Positions 1 to 6,990 of a DNA stretch of 17,438 bases are shown piece after piece. Location of the stretch: assembly GCA_025353305.1 (NCBI GenBank), contig JANXQX010000054.1, positions 1 to 17,438 of the forward strand, written 5' to 3'. A program made the translations under genes and the position numbers. This stretch comes from Holophagaceae bacterium (GTDB lineage Bacteria > Acidobacteriota > Holophagae > Holophagales > Holophagaceae). A model generated the notes under the pieces. That model worked only from the letters and a program-made list of their open reading frames with translations, was not told the origin of the DNA and did no database searches. The stretch's first letter is position 1; each line of letters starts with the position of its first letter.

Positions 1-185
1 AGCACGTTAGCGGTCACTGCGATCACCATGTAGTGAATTCGGTCATGGAGCCAGTAATACGCTCCGGCATAGACCCCATAGCCAAACACAGTGTTCCACC
101 CGCCTGCGATCAGGTATCGGACTTCCTGCCGTGCGAGCAACCCGGCAAGGCGGTCGATCAAGGAAGGTTGGGTCGGTGTTGGCAA
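1..185 (-). CDS. GtrA-like membrane protein (partial, 3' end outside window)
   Basis: Only the first ~61 residues are present; the gene runs off the left edge. They read as a short polar start, then RYLIAGGWNTVFGYGVYAG and a hydrophobic stretch ending VIAVTANVL. This matches the N-terminus of GtrA-family proteins (PF04138), small four-helix inner-membrane proteins thought to flip polyprenyl-phosphate-linked sugars. An in-frame stop lies just upstream of the region. The possible starts are TTG at 185, two bases after the stop of the preceding methyltransferase, or TTG at 161; neither has a strong ribosome-binding site, so the start is uncertain. A GtrB/ArnC-type glycosyltransferase lies two genes upstream in the same operon, the usual partner of GtrA, which supports the call. 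The family is clear from the N-terminal motif; the substrate is unknown. Confidence 0.72.
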   Translation of the reverse strand, partial: MPTPTQPSLIDRLAGLLARQEVRYLIAGGWNTVFGYGVYAGAYYWLHDRIHYMVIAVTANV

Positions 186-187
186 GG

Positions 188-1324
188 TCAGAGCAGTTCC
201 AATCCAAAGTCACGCAAGATGGCCACCGGCAAAGTAGGGTCGAACCTTTCCCGGATGATACTTGCCACTTCATCGGAATAACTTGCAGCCATCACTATCA
301 CCGCCTCAACTGGATGAGAACGCAGGGCTTCGGGAGCCACAATGGCGAGATGAGTGGCCGGAGTAAACTTGCCTTGTTTGAAAGGGGCGGAATCAATCAC
401 ATACCTAACCCTCTCAGCGATGCCGGTCAAGGCAATAATAGCCAACGCCTGATGGCCCGCCCCCCATACGGCAACTTGCTTTTCATTAAACCTATTTAGG
501 TATGCGGCTATATCAGTTTTTATTTTTTCTTGATAATTAGAAAAATTTGATATATCTAATTGGTTTCGTTTTTTAACTACTACCGAAATTACATACTCGT
601 CTCTGATTTCATTGTATTCAATGATATCAAATCCATTTAGCATTAGAGTCATCTGAAGAGTCTCTTTAGTAAAATATAGTAAATGATCCCCGATGAATTC
701 AGAGAACAACTTGTTTCTCAATACCATGTCGAAGTTCGGCACCTCCAGTAATCCGACCGCATCGTCTGTCAGATTGTCATAAATCGCCCTCAGAGCTACG
801 TTGGGCTCCGGCATATGCTCCAAAAACATCAGTAACAGAAAGGCATCGAAAGGCCCGCCAACCAACCCGGAGCAAAGTTGATCTGGATAGCCCTGGGCTA
901 CCCTTAAACCCTTATTCAGGCATTCCTCCACAGCGCTCTGGGAATACTCAAGTCCTTCGGCAATTACCTCAAACGGTTGCAGGAGGGATAGAAATTCACC
1001 ACGCCCGCACCCGACTTCAATGATTTTTTTCCCTTGTAAGGAATAGGTTTGAATAAAATCAGATAATTGTTTTGTTTTGAATTCCTTGATCACCTCCGAC
1101 ACGGCAGAAGCTCGAATAACCTCCCGATAGTAGGAGACAGGTTCATTGCTGAGTTGCACCAAGCCGCAGCCGACGCACTGGCAAACCTCCAAATCAACGC
1201 CTGTTTCATAGGGCAAAGCGGCCTCATCAGGGAAATTTTGGGCAGCCTTGGGCATGCCCGCATAGCGTAAAAGAGGGTCCTTAAAAAACTCTCGGCCACA
1301 AACCCTGCATGTCCGAATTATCAT
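188..1324 (-). CDS. Sugar C-methyltransferase-like SAM-dependent methyltransferase
   Basis: The 378-residue protein has the three-part build of NovU/TylC3-type sugar C-methyltransferases. An N-terminal zinc-site region has C6-x2-C9 and C50-x2-C53, with a further C48. A Rossmann SAM domain carries the glycine-rich motif EVGCGRGE at 103-110 and LLLMFLEHMPEP around 163-174. A C-terminal Methyltransf_14-like domain begins with WGAGHQ near 287. Such enzymes methylate a carbon of nucleotide-linked keto-sugars in the cytoplasm. The ATG at 1324 has GGAG six bases upstream. It follows the GT2 gene by 23 bp and precedes the gtrA-like gene by two bases, so it sits in the polysaccharide operon. The stretch encoding residues ~240-282 is strikingly AT-rich (481-600 is 25% GC), unlike the gene's ends. 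The family is secure; the sugar substrate and C- rather than N- or O-methylation are inferred. Confidence 0.85.
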   Translation of the reverse strand: MIIRTCRVCGREFFKDPLLRYAGMPKAAQNFPDEAALPYETGVDLEVCQCVGCGLVQLSNEPVSYYREVIRASAVSEVIKEFKTKQLSDFIQTYSLQGKKIIEVGCGRGEFLSLLQPFEVIAEGLEYSQSAVEECLNKGLRVAQGYPDQLCSGLVGGPFDAFLLLMFLEHMPEPNVALRAIYDNLTDDAVGLLEVPNFDMVLRNKLFSEFIGDHLLYFTKETLQMTLMLNGFDIIEYNEIRDEYVISVVVKKRNQLDISNFSNYQEKIKTDIAAYLNRFNEKQVAVWGAGHQALAIIALTGIAERVRYVIDSAPFKQGKFTPATHLAIVAPEALRSHPVEAVIVMAASYSDEVASIIRERFDPTLPVAILRDFGLELL

Positions 1325-1347
1325 TCAGTACTCCATCGGCCAATAAC

Positions 1348-2325
1348 CTAGATTGAACCTTCTAGGGGAGGCTCATCAAAGTTGATTTTCTCATCTTCGA
1401 TAACCAGTGGATGGTTCTTGACCTGGGTGAGAATTGCACCAACATATTCCCCAATGATGCCGATGAAAATCAATTGAACTGCTGAGAAGAAAAACAGTCC
1501 GATTACCAGTGGGGCCAAACCCATGGTAAATGTGTCCCAACGCACCAACTTGTATATGAAATAAACAATTGCAACCAATAAACTTATCCCAGCAAGACAG
1601 AAGCCGGAGAATGTCGCCAACCTCAGGGGCAATTTGGAATGATTGACAAACCCCGTCATGGCGACATCATAGAGTGTGAAAAAATCATGTTTTGAGCGAC
1701 CATGCTTACGTGGAGGTTGAATAAATTTAATCTCAGCCCTTTTGAAGCCTATCTCACTAATGAATCCGCGAAAATAAGGCACTGGATCTTTATAAAATTT
1801 TAGTGCATTCATAACTTTTCGATCATATAATCCGAACCCTGTAAAGTGTTGAATGATATGGTCCGTGTCTGAAAATCTGGATAGCATCCAATAGTAAAAA
1901 TGACGGAGAAGCATCATCAAGGAATGTTCATGACTCGATGCTTTTGTTGCAGCGACAACCTGGTACCCTTCCTGCCACTTTTCAATCATTTTTAGTATTA
2001 GTTCCGGAGGGTCCTGCAAATCGGAGCTCATCAAAATCACCGCATCGCCTGACCCTTGAAGAAAGGCGTTATACCCTGATCTTATTGGACCAAAGTTATT
2101 CGCGTTGAAGATAACTTTAAAATTTTTATCTACTTGGGCAATCTTCCGTAATATTTCTCGGCTGGCGTCCGTCGAACAATTATCCGCGATTATGATTTCA
2201 TACGAGTACTGATGAAGACCCAACATCACTTTTATAACGCGTTCATAATATTCCTGCAGATTCCCTTCCTCGTTGTAACATCCCGTTACAATGCTAATTT
2301 TTTTCTTATTAATTAATCCTGGCAT
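1348..2325 (-). CDS. Polyprenyl-phosphate glycosyltransferase, family 2 (GtrB/ArnC/DPM1-like)
   Basis: The 325-residue protein has a GT-A domain followed by two C-terminal membrane helices (about 234-259 and 268-291), the standard GtrB/ArnC architecture. Visible motifs are VTGCYNEEGN at 13-22, ADNCSTDAS at 47-55, the family signature SSDLQDPPE at 100-108 and the RKHGRSKHDFF motif near 206-216. These enzymes move a sugar from a nucleotide donor to undecaprenyl phosphate on the cytoplasmic face. A GtrA-like partner lies downstream past the methyltransferase gene, suggesting a flip-and-transfer route. The only plausible ATG is at 2325, with an in-frame TAA two codons upstream. The AGGA directly abutting the ATG is too close to be an ideal ribosome-binding site, so translation may be weak or coupled. 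The donor sugar cannot be told from sequence. Confidence 0.9.
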   Translation of the reverse strand: MPGLINKKKISIVTGCYNEEGNLQEYYERVIKVMLGLHQYSYEIIIADNCSTDASREILRKIAQVDKNFKVIFNANNFGPIRSGYNAFLQGSGDAVILMSSDLQDPPELILKMIEKWQEGYQVVAATKASSHEHSLMMLLRHFYYWMLSRFSDTDHIIQHFTGFGLYDRKVMNALKFYKDPVPYFRGFISEIGFKRAEIKFIQPPRKHGRSKHDFFTLYDVAMTGFVNHSKLPLRLATFSGFCLAGISLLVAIVYFIYKLVRWDTFTMGLAPLVIGLFFFSAVQLIFIGIIGEYVGAILTQVKNHPLVIEDEKINFDEPPLEGSI

Positions 2326-2379
2326 TCCTTACATCCATAATTGGTCTCGCGTTTAATGAGTGTGCCCAGAATGAGCCCC

Positions 2380-3423
2380 TCATCGAAGATTCTCAACCGG
2401 AAACCCGTCAATGTTATCCCGAGTGTAATGGTCGCTCAGGTAGATATCGCAACGAGCGCAGGAGGAGTTTTCATTCTTGCGATTTTCCAACTGCATTTTC
2501 TGAAACTCATACCAAGGATCACCATTCCAAAGTTCCTTCAAGCTTACCGCATCCACATTCCCTAGGTTGGTGCCGCCGATGAAATCCACGCAACAAGGAG
2601 AAACCGATCCGTTGCTACGAACCGCCATGGTGGTGAAGGCCATGGGGCAGGCCACTCGCCGGGTGCTATGCAGATTCAAGTCGGTGATGGCATCATCAAC
2701 ACCGTCTTGGTAGTAGTTCTGGATAAAATCAGCCCCATCCACCTTGATCCAACTATGAGGCTTATCAAGGTACACTTCGTCGGCGACATCTTTGTACATG
2801 TGCATGAACTGCTCGTTCCCATCTCCATACGAATCCAACATCTTGCAGCTGACAAAGGGTTTATCCGAACCCTTGCTTTTCTTGATTTCTTTTAAAACAC
2901 GTAGATTCTCGTGAATTGTATCGATCTCTATTCGCGAACCGGTGACCGCTTTTAGCCTAGCCTGATCGGTTGCATAAATGGACACCCGAGCGTAGTCAAG
3001 TTTGTACTCGACCAGTTTTTCAGCGATAGCAGGGGACAATAAGGAGGCGTTTGAAGTCGTCTCAATCCGCTCTGCGACCTCCGACTCGGTAGCAACCTTT
3101 AACATCTCGCAAAAATCGGGACTGACCAGGGGTTCTCCGTACAGGCTTAACTTGAGGACCTTGATCTTTGGTCCTGGCCAACTTTTAAGTTGCTCAATTA
3201 CCTGGTGGAAGCGAGCCATCGGCATGTTGCCGCGATTACGGGTGAAATAGGAATCGTCCTTGATACTCTGGAAACACTGGATGCATCTAAAGTTACACAG
3301 GCTCGACGGCTCGATGATCACCGTGAAAGGTTTGCGTAAAGGCAAAATATCTTTGAGATTCTGCCGGTTGGTAGATTTTAACTCGGTGTACTTAAGCATG
3401 GCTGAAGTATCTCGTGTTTCCAT
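2380..3423 (-). CDS. Radical SAM/SPASM domain protein
   Basis: The 347-residue protein has the radical SAM cluster motif CNFRCIQC (C43, C47, C50) at the start of the barrel. It also has LYGEP at 94-98 (the GGEP-type SAM-binding strand) and a C-terminal SPASM-like region with C259, C277, C278, C322 and C325 around SPCCVDF and GNV...LKELWN. Radical SAM/SPASM enzymes carry one or more extra iron-sulfur clusters and often modify peptides, but many sit in polysaccharide clusters and are thought to act on sugars or as dehydrogenases or epimerases. Its neighbours (FkbM, GT2 and C-methyltransferase genes) favour a sugar role. No small precursor-peptide gene is evident beside it. ATG 3423 is used because it begins the conserved length; no strong ribosome-binding site is visible. 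It follows the FkbM gene after a 171-bp gap holding an AT-rich inverted repeat. The substrate is unknown. Confidence 0.85.
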   Translation of the reverse strand: METRDTSAMLKYTELKSTNRQNLKDILPLRKPFTVIIEPSSLCNFRCIQCFQSIKDDSYFTRNRGNMPMARFHQVIEQLKSWPGPKIKVLKLSLYGEPLVSPDFCEMLKVATESEVAERIETTSNASLLSPAIAEKLVEYKLDYARVSIYATDQARLKAVTGSRIEIDTIHENLRVLKEIKKSKGSDKPFVSCKMLDSYGDGNEQFMHMYKDVADEVYLDKPHSWIKVDGADFIQNYYQDGVDDAITDLNLHSTRRVACPMAFTTMAVRSNGSVSPCCVDFIGGTNLGNVDAVSLKELWNGDPWYEFQKMQLENRKNENSSCARCDIYLSDHYTRDNIDGFPVENLR

Positions 3424-3594
3424 TTGCGCCGGAAAAGGATTTTGTCTTGCGAAAAGAAAAGCTTGAAAACCTCTGGTAGGAGCATTGCTCTAGATTCAAA
3501 TATTTATTTGAAATTATGCACATGGACATTTCATGGTCAGCCTGTGCATGCTCTTCGCCCATCGTGGACATGCTCCCATTTTCAATTTGAATGA
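3424..3594. other. 171-bp intergenic gap with palindromes
   Basis: This is the largest gap inside the run from the NeuB-like gene to the gtrA-like gene. It holds an 18-base AT-rich inverted repeat (3495-3512) and a small GAGCA-T-TGCTC repeat at 3480-3490. The short reading frames that cross it overlap real genes in other frames and resemble no known protein. It may contain a processing site, weak attenuator or internal promoter for the rSAM-GT2-methyltransferase part, but I see no convincing -10/-35 pair. Confidence 0.5.
3495..3512. repeat. AT-rich inverted repeat (8-bp arms)
   Basis: TTCAAATA and TATTTGAA form perfect 8-bp arms around a 2-base spacer. On the minus strand the site lies about 72 bp before the radical SAM start. 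It has no T-run after it, so it is not a typical Rho-independent terminator. A protein-binding site or RNA processing hairpin is possible. Confidence 0.6.
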
Positions 3595-4710
3595 TCAGGG
3601 AATAGCGTAGCAAACCGTTTCATACTCTAGGTTGGTATGATGACGTAAATATATTTTATAATCAGGTACCAAAGATTTTATATAAAGCGGTATTTCCCAA
3701 AGATGCCTAAAGTCATGATAAATGCAAATGGCCAACCTCGGCTGCTGGGATTGGATGATATTAGAGGCGCCCCGAAGCCCATGGGGTTCAGCGCCCTCAA
3801 TGTCCATCTTGATGATCGTGACCCTTTCATTACTGAGTACATCATCCAGCGGAACGACATGGCCTTTGCCCTCGCCAGATCCCACTGTGCTTTGGGATTT
3901 GCCAATGCTGTAAGAAATATCTTGCTCGCTATCCCATATTCCAAGATTGAATATATTTATTCTATCTCGTTCAGGCATTTTTTGAACATTTTCTTTCATT
4001 GCCTTGAAATTAATAGCATCGAGTTCAAATGAAAATATTTTGTCAAATTTTCCCTTGGTGCGGCCGACAAAATCTCTTATTGTATCTCCATTATAAGCGC
4101 CAATATCAACCAACTGTTCATTGTCAGACAATTTGACTAAATCCAGTGGAAAATATTGATTTTTTTCACAGACATCTACCATGATGTCGATGTTTCCTCC
4201 GTCCCCGAGAACCCGGTTCACAATGGCGCAAAATACTTCCTGTGATTGCTGGTCGCCGAGTATTTCATAGGTTTCACATAATTTATCCATAACCTCATCT
4301 TGGTGATACCTAGGGAGGAATTCAGAGGCATCAAGATCGTACTTATAGAGCTGATTAACCGATGGAAATTCACTATCTTTCAGAAAATTATACACCGGTT
4401 TAAAATCTCCAATAGTGACAAATACAGCGCACTTATCCTTAATAGCTACCAACTCATTAGGTGAAAGACACTTAGCACCACAATATAGTTGGCCCCACTT
4501 GCTGCTGTCGCTGTCACAGCAAAAATCAATTTTTCTCCCAATGTGTTCATTCCAGCTCTCAACGATGCTATGCAGGATGGCGCCACAACCGTAAAAAACG
4601 ACGTAAGGATATTTTTCGGTTAGTTGCCGAACCTCCTGCCGGTAATCTCTTTTTTGAGCAAGGAGTTTTCCAATTTGATCGCGCATTTCAACTGTGGATG
4701 AATTACTCAT
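3595..4710 (-). CDS. FkbM-family methyltransferase with N-terminal Rossmann-like domain
   Basis: The 371-residue protein has a C-terminal FkbM methyltransferase domain. The SAM motif VDIGAYNGDT is at 201-210, the acidic FSFELD strand near 226-231 and KMDIEGAE at 301-308. FkbM enzymes typically O-methylate sugars or polyketides. The N-terminal ~130 residues look like a separate nucleotide-binding-type domain (VVFYGCGAILHSI at 37-49, then DFCCDSDSSKWG), similar in style to domains fused to other sugar-modifying enzymes. The preferred ATG at 4710 has a GAGGGGGG run eight bases upstream. It starts four bases after the TPP-enzyme stop, so the two are coupled. The product is probably cytoplasmic and acts on a glycan or nucleotide sugar. 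The domain call is firm; the acceptor is unknown. Confidence 0.87.
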   Translation of the reverse strand: MSNSSTVEMRDQIGKLLAQKRDYRQEVRQLTEKYPYVVFYGCGAILHSIVESWNEHIGRKIDFCCDSDSSKWGQLYCGAKCLSPNELVAIKDKCAVFVTIGDFKPVYNFLKDSEFPSVNQLYKYDLDASEFLPRYHQDEVMDKLCETYEILGDQQSQEVFCAIVNRVLGDGGNIDIMVDVCEKNQYFPLDLVKLSDNEQLVDIGAYNGDTIRDFVGRTKGKFDKIFSFELDAINFKAMKENVQKMPERDRINIFNLGIWDSEQDISYSIGKSQSTVGSGEGKGHVVPLDDVLSNERVTIIKMDIEGAEPHGLRGASNIIQSQQPRLAICIYHDFRHLWEIPLYIKSLVPDYKIYLRHHTNLEYETVCYAIP

Positions 4711-4714
4711 TATT

Positions 4715-6517
4715 TCAACCCCCCTCTACATGTTTCACTAGCATGTTCGACGCCATTTCTTCGGTTGGCAAGTAAGGCCACATGTCCTCAAGCGGCTTGG
4801 AGACCATACTCCCATCAGGCGTTTTCATGGCTTGGACCTTAGGTGCCGTCACGTGGGATCGCGTGACGCGGACACGACAGAGAGCGGGATCCAGGCCCGC
4901 GATTGTCCGGCTGATTGAACCTGAAAGGTCTTCGTGGTTGGTAGCCTGTTCGCATCGAATGCCGTATGCTCCGGCGACGGCGCAGATGTCTGGCATGGTC
5001 AGCCCGCTCCCGGGATCCGAACCAACGTAGCGGCCTTCAAAATGATTTCGTTGCGCCGCCATGATGCTGCCGTAGCCGTTATTGTCGAGAATGAACATCT
5101 TGATGGGTAGGCCAAGCCTTGCCACTGTTTCCAGTTCCTGGATGTTGAGCTGGAAGGCTCCGTCCCCGTTTATCAGGGTTGTGCGTCGACCGTCGTTGGC
5201 GATGCAGGCACCGATGGCGTAGGGCAGGCCGAATCCCATGGCGCCCAAGCCAGCAGCGTTCCTGATCTTTTGTCCCTTCTTGACTCGCATGGCTTGAAAG
5301 GTGACTTCACCAGGGGCGCCGGAGCTCTCAGGTGTGATGACATCGTCGGAAGCAAGCTGCTGAAAAAGCATATCCGTGAAAACATAAAGGTTTATCCCAT
5401 CGTCACACTGGCGGTATTCGTCCAGCACCACCGGGTATCTTTGCTTTAGCCGACCACAGTAGTTCAGCCATTCATCCCGGTTCCGGTCCTGGATATCGCT
5501 TTGCCGTGCCAGAAGCGTGCGCAGGAAATCGCCTGCGTCCGCAGTCACGGGAATGTCCACTTGGCCGATCTTCTGGATCTCTGCTGCATCGATATCCACC
5601 ATGACCTTCCGGGCGTTTCGACCGAATGCAGCAGCATTGAATGCGGTCAAGCTGGGTTCGAGGCGGCTTCCGATGACCAGCAGGAGGTCACAGTTTTGCA
5701 CGATGAAATTTGCGGCGCGGCACCCCATGATGCCTGGGCTTCCAAAATTCAACGGGTGGTTGTAATCAAGAAAATCGATCGTCTTCCAGGTCAGTAGGAT
5801 CGGGATCCGGTTGGTTTCCCCGAAGCCGCACAATAGATCCTCTGCACCCGCCAGCTTGACGCCATTGCCTGCCAAAATCACGGGGCGTTTGGCGGCGTTA
5901 AGTATCTTGACAATCTCAGCGACATCCCTCTGAAGTTTCTCGGGGTGGCTCTGCTCCACTGAGATCTGGTAGCCCGCCAGATCGGTTTCATCCACCATGG
6001 CAGCCTGCACGTCCAAGGGGATATCCAGCCAAACCGGCCCCATTCTGCCATGGGTGGCAAGGTGCCAGGCTTTCTCCAAATGCAATCTAATCTCAGAGGG
6101 CTCCATCACGGTGACTGCGTATTTTGTGATGGGCCCAACTATGGATACGATATCGATTTCCTGAGAACCCATCTGGCGTACGCCGCTGCTCCCCTTCAGG
6201 TCAGACCGCTTGGCCTGCCCAGAGATGAACAGGCAGGGTGTGGAGTCAAGCCAAGCCGCGGCCACACCCGTGACAGCGTTAGTGCCACCCGGGCCAGAAG
6301 TGACCAAGCCAACGCCCGGGAAATTCGTATACTGGCCGAAGGCCTCTGCGGCGATGGCTATTGCCTGCTCATGAAGGAAGCAGGTGTATTCCAACCCCTT
6401 ACAGCGCCCGAGCGAATCATTAAGATGCATCGCGCCACCGCCGGGCAGCATGAAGATATGCTTCACGCCTTTTTCGACCAGGAATTGCATCACATAATCG
6501 GAAAGTTTGATTTTCAT
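4715..6517 (-). CDS. Thiamine pyrophosphate-dependent enzyme, acetolactate synthase-like
   Basis: The 600-residue protein has all three acetolactate-synthase-fold domains. The N-terminal PYR domain has the TPP-activating Glu in FLHEQAIAIAAEA (E50) and TSGPGGTN at 73-80. A central domain starts near RPVILAGNGV (211-220). The C-terminal PP domain has GDGAFQLNIQELETV at 451-465 and DNNGYG at 478-483, the cofactor-diphosphate motif. The tail ends in SKPLEDMWPYLPTEEM, a motif I associate with ALS-like proteins in sugar clusters. ATG 6517 is chosen over the longer frame because it overlaps the HAD stop as ATGA and begins MKIKLSDYV, the usual family start. With no branched-chain amino acid genes nearby and a NeuB-like synthase beside it, the substrate is more likely a 2-keto sugar acid or a keto sugar (YerE-like two-carbon addition) than pyruvate alone. 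Family is firm, reaction inferred. Confidence 0.9.
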   Translation of the reverse strand: MKIKLSDYVMQFLVEKGVKHIFMLPGGGAMHLNDSLGRCKGLEYTCFLHEQAIAIAAEAFGQYTNFPGVGLVTSGPGGTNAVTGVAAAWLDSTPCLFISGQAKRSDLKGSSGVRQMGSQEIDIVSIVGPITKYAVTVMEPSEIRLHLEKAWHLATHGRMGPVWLDIPLDVQAAMVDETDLAGYQISVEQSHPEKLQRDVAEIVKILNAAKRPVILAGNGVKLAGAEDLLCGFGETNRIPILLTWKTIDFLDYNHPLNFGSPGIMGCRAANFIVQNCDLLLVIGSRLEPSLTAFNAAAFGRNARKVMVDIDAAEIQKIGQVDIPVTADAGDFLRTLLARQSDIQDRNRDEWLNYCGRLKQRYPVVLDEYRQCDDGINLYVFTDMLFQQLASDDVITPESSGAPGEVTFQAMRVKKGQKIRNAAGLGAMGFGLPYAIGACIANDGRRTTLINGDGAFQLNIQELETVARLGLPIKMFILDNNGYGSIMAAQRNHFEGRYVGSDPGSGLTMPDICAVAGAYGIRCEQATNHEDLSGSISRTIAGLDPALCRVRVTRSHVTAPKVQAMKTPDGSMVSKPLEDMWPYLPTEEMASNMLVKHVEGG

Positions 6518-6990
6518 TGGATAGATTGCTCGCCCATCAAATAGTCCAGGATTTCCCGAACCGCACCGCAACCACCGCCAGTTTTCGCCACAAAGCTGGC
6601 CGCCAATTTCGCCATTGGGTGGGCGTCACCTGGAGCAGCAGTCAGCCCAGCGAGGGCAAAAGCAGACAGATCATTCACGTCATCACCAATGAAGCAGACC
6701 TCCTCCATATGAAGACCATGGGAATCGGCAAACTTCCGTAACGCGGCAGCCTTGTCCTTGCAGCCCTTGTAAACATCATTGATTCCCATTTTTTTAGCAA
6801 AACGGTCCACAAGTGGGCTTGCCTCGCCGGAAATCAGCGCAAACAGAAGGCCCGATTTTTGGGCCAGCGAAATGCCCATGACATCACGAAAGGAAAAACG
6901 TTTAAATTCCTCGCCTTCTGGCCCCCAGATAAAAGAGCCATCGGTCAGGACTCCATCGACATCCAAGGCCACTGCCTTGATCCGCTTCAC
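6514..6990 (-). CDS. KdsC-like HAD phosphatase
   Basis: The 158-residue protein is a minimal HAD phosphatase of the KdsC/YrbI type without a cap domain. It has nucleophile motif DVDGVLTDG (D10, D12), motif II Ser in LISGE (S54), a motif III Lys near 78-80 and motif IV GDDVND at 102-107. KdsC-type enzymes remove phosphate from 2-keto-3-deoxy sugar acid phosphates such as Kdo-8-phosphate and usually work as tetramers. Its GTG start overlaps the NeuB-like stop as GTGA and its own TGA overlaps the TPP-enzyme ATG, so three consecutive genes are translationally linked. It probably dephosphorylates the NeuB-like product. Whether this is Kdo-, KDN- or another sugar acid phosphate cannot be said from sequence. 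Confidence 0.9.
   Translation of the reverse strand: MKRIKAVALDVDGVLTDGSFIWGPEGEEFKRFSFRDVMGISLAQKSGLLFALISGEASPLVDRFAKKMGINDVYKGCKDKAAALRKFADSHGLHMEEVCFIGDDVNDLSAFALAGLTAAPGDAHPMAKLAASFVAKTGGGCGAVREILDYLMGEQSIQ

Noticed and set aside
3392..3613. 73-residue minus-strand frame filling the FkbM-rSAM gap
   Set aside because: It needs a TTG start, overlaps both neighbours in another frame, has no ribosome-binding site and resembles no family.
6518..6571. 18-residue N-terminal extension of the TPP enzyme
   Set aside because: It reads through the HAD gene in another frame; the ATGA overlap at 6517 and the family-typical start MKIKLSDYV fit better.
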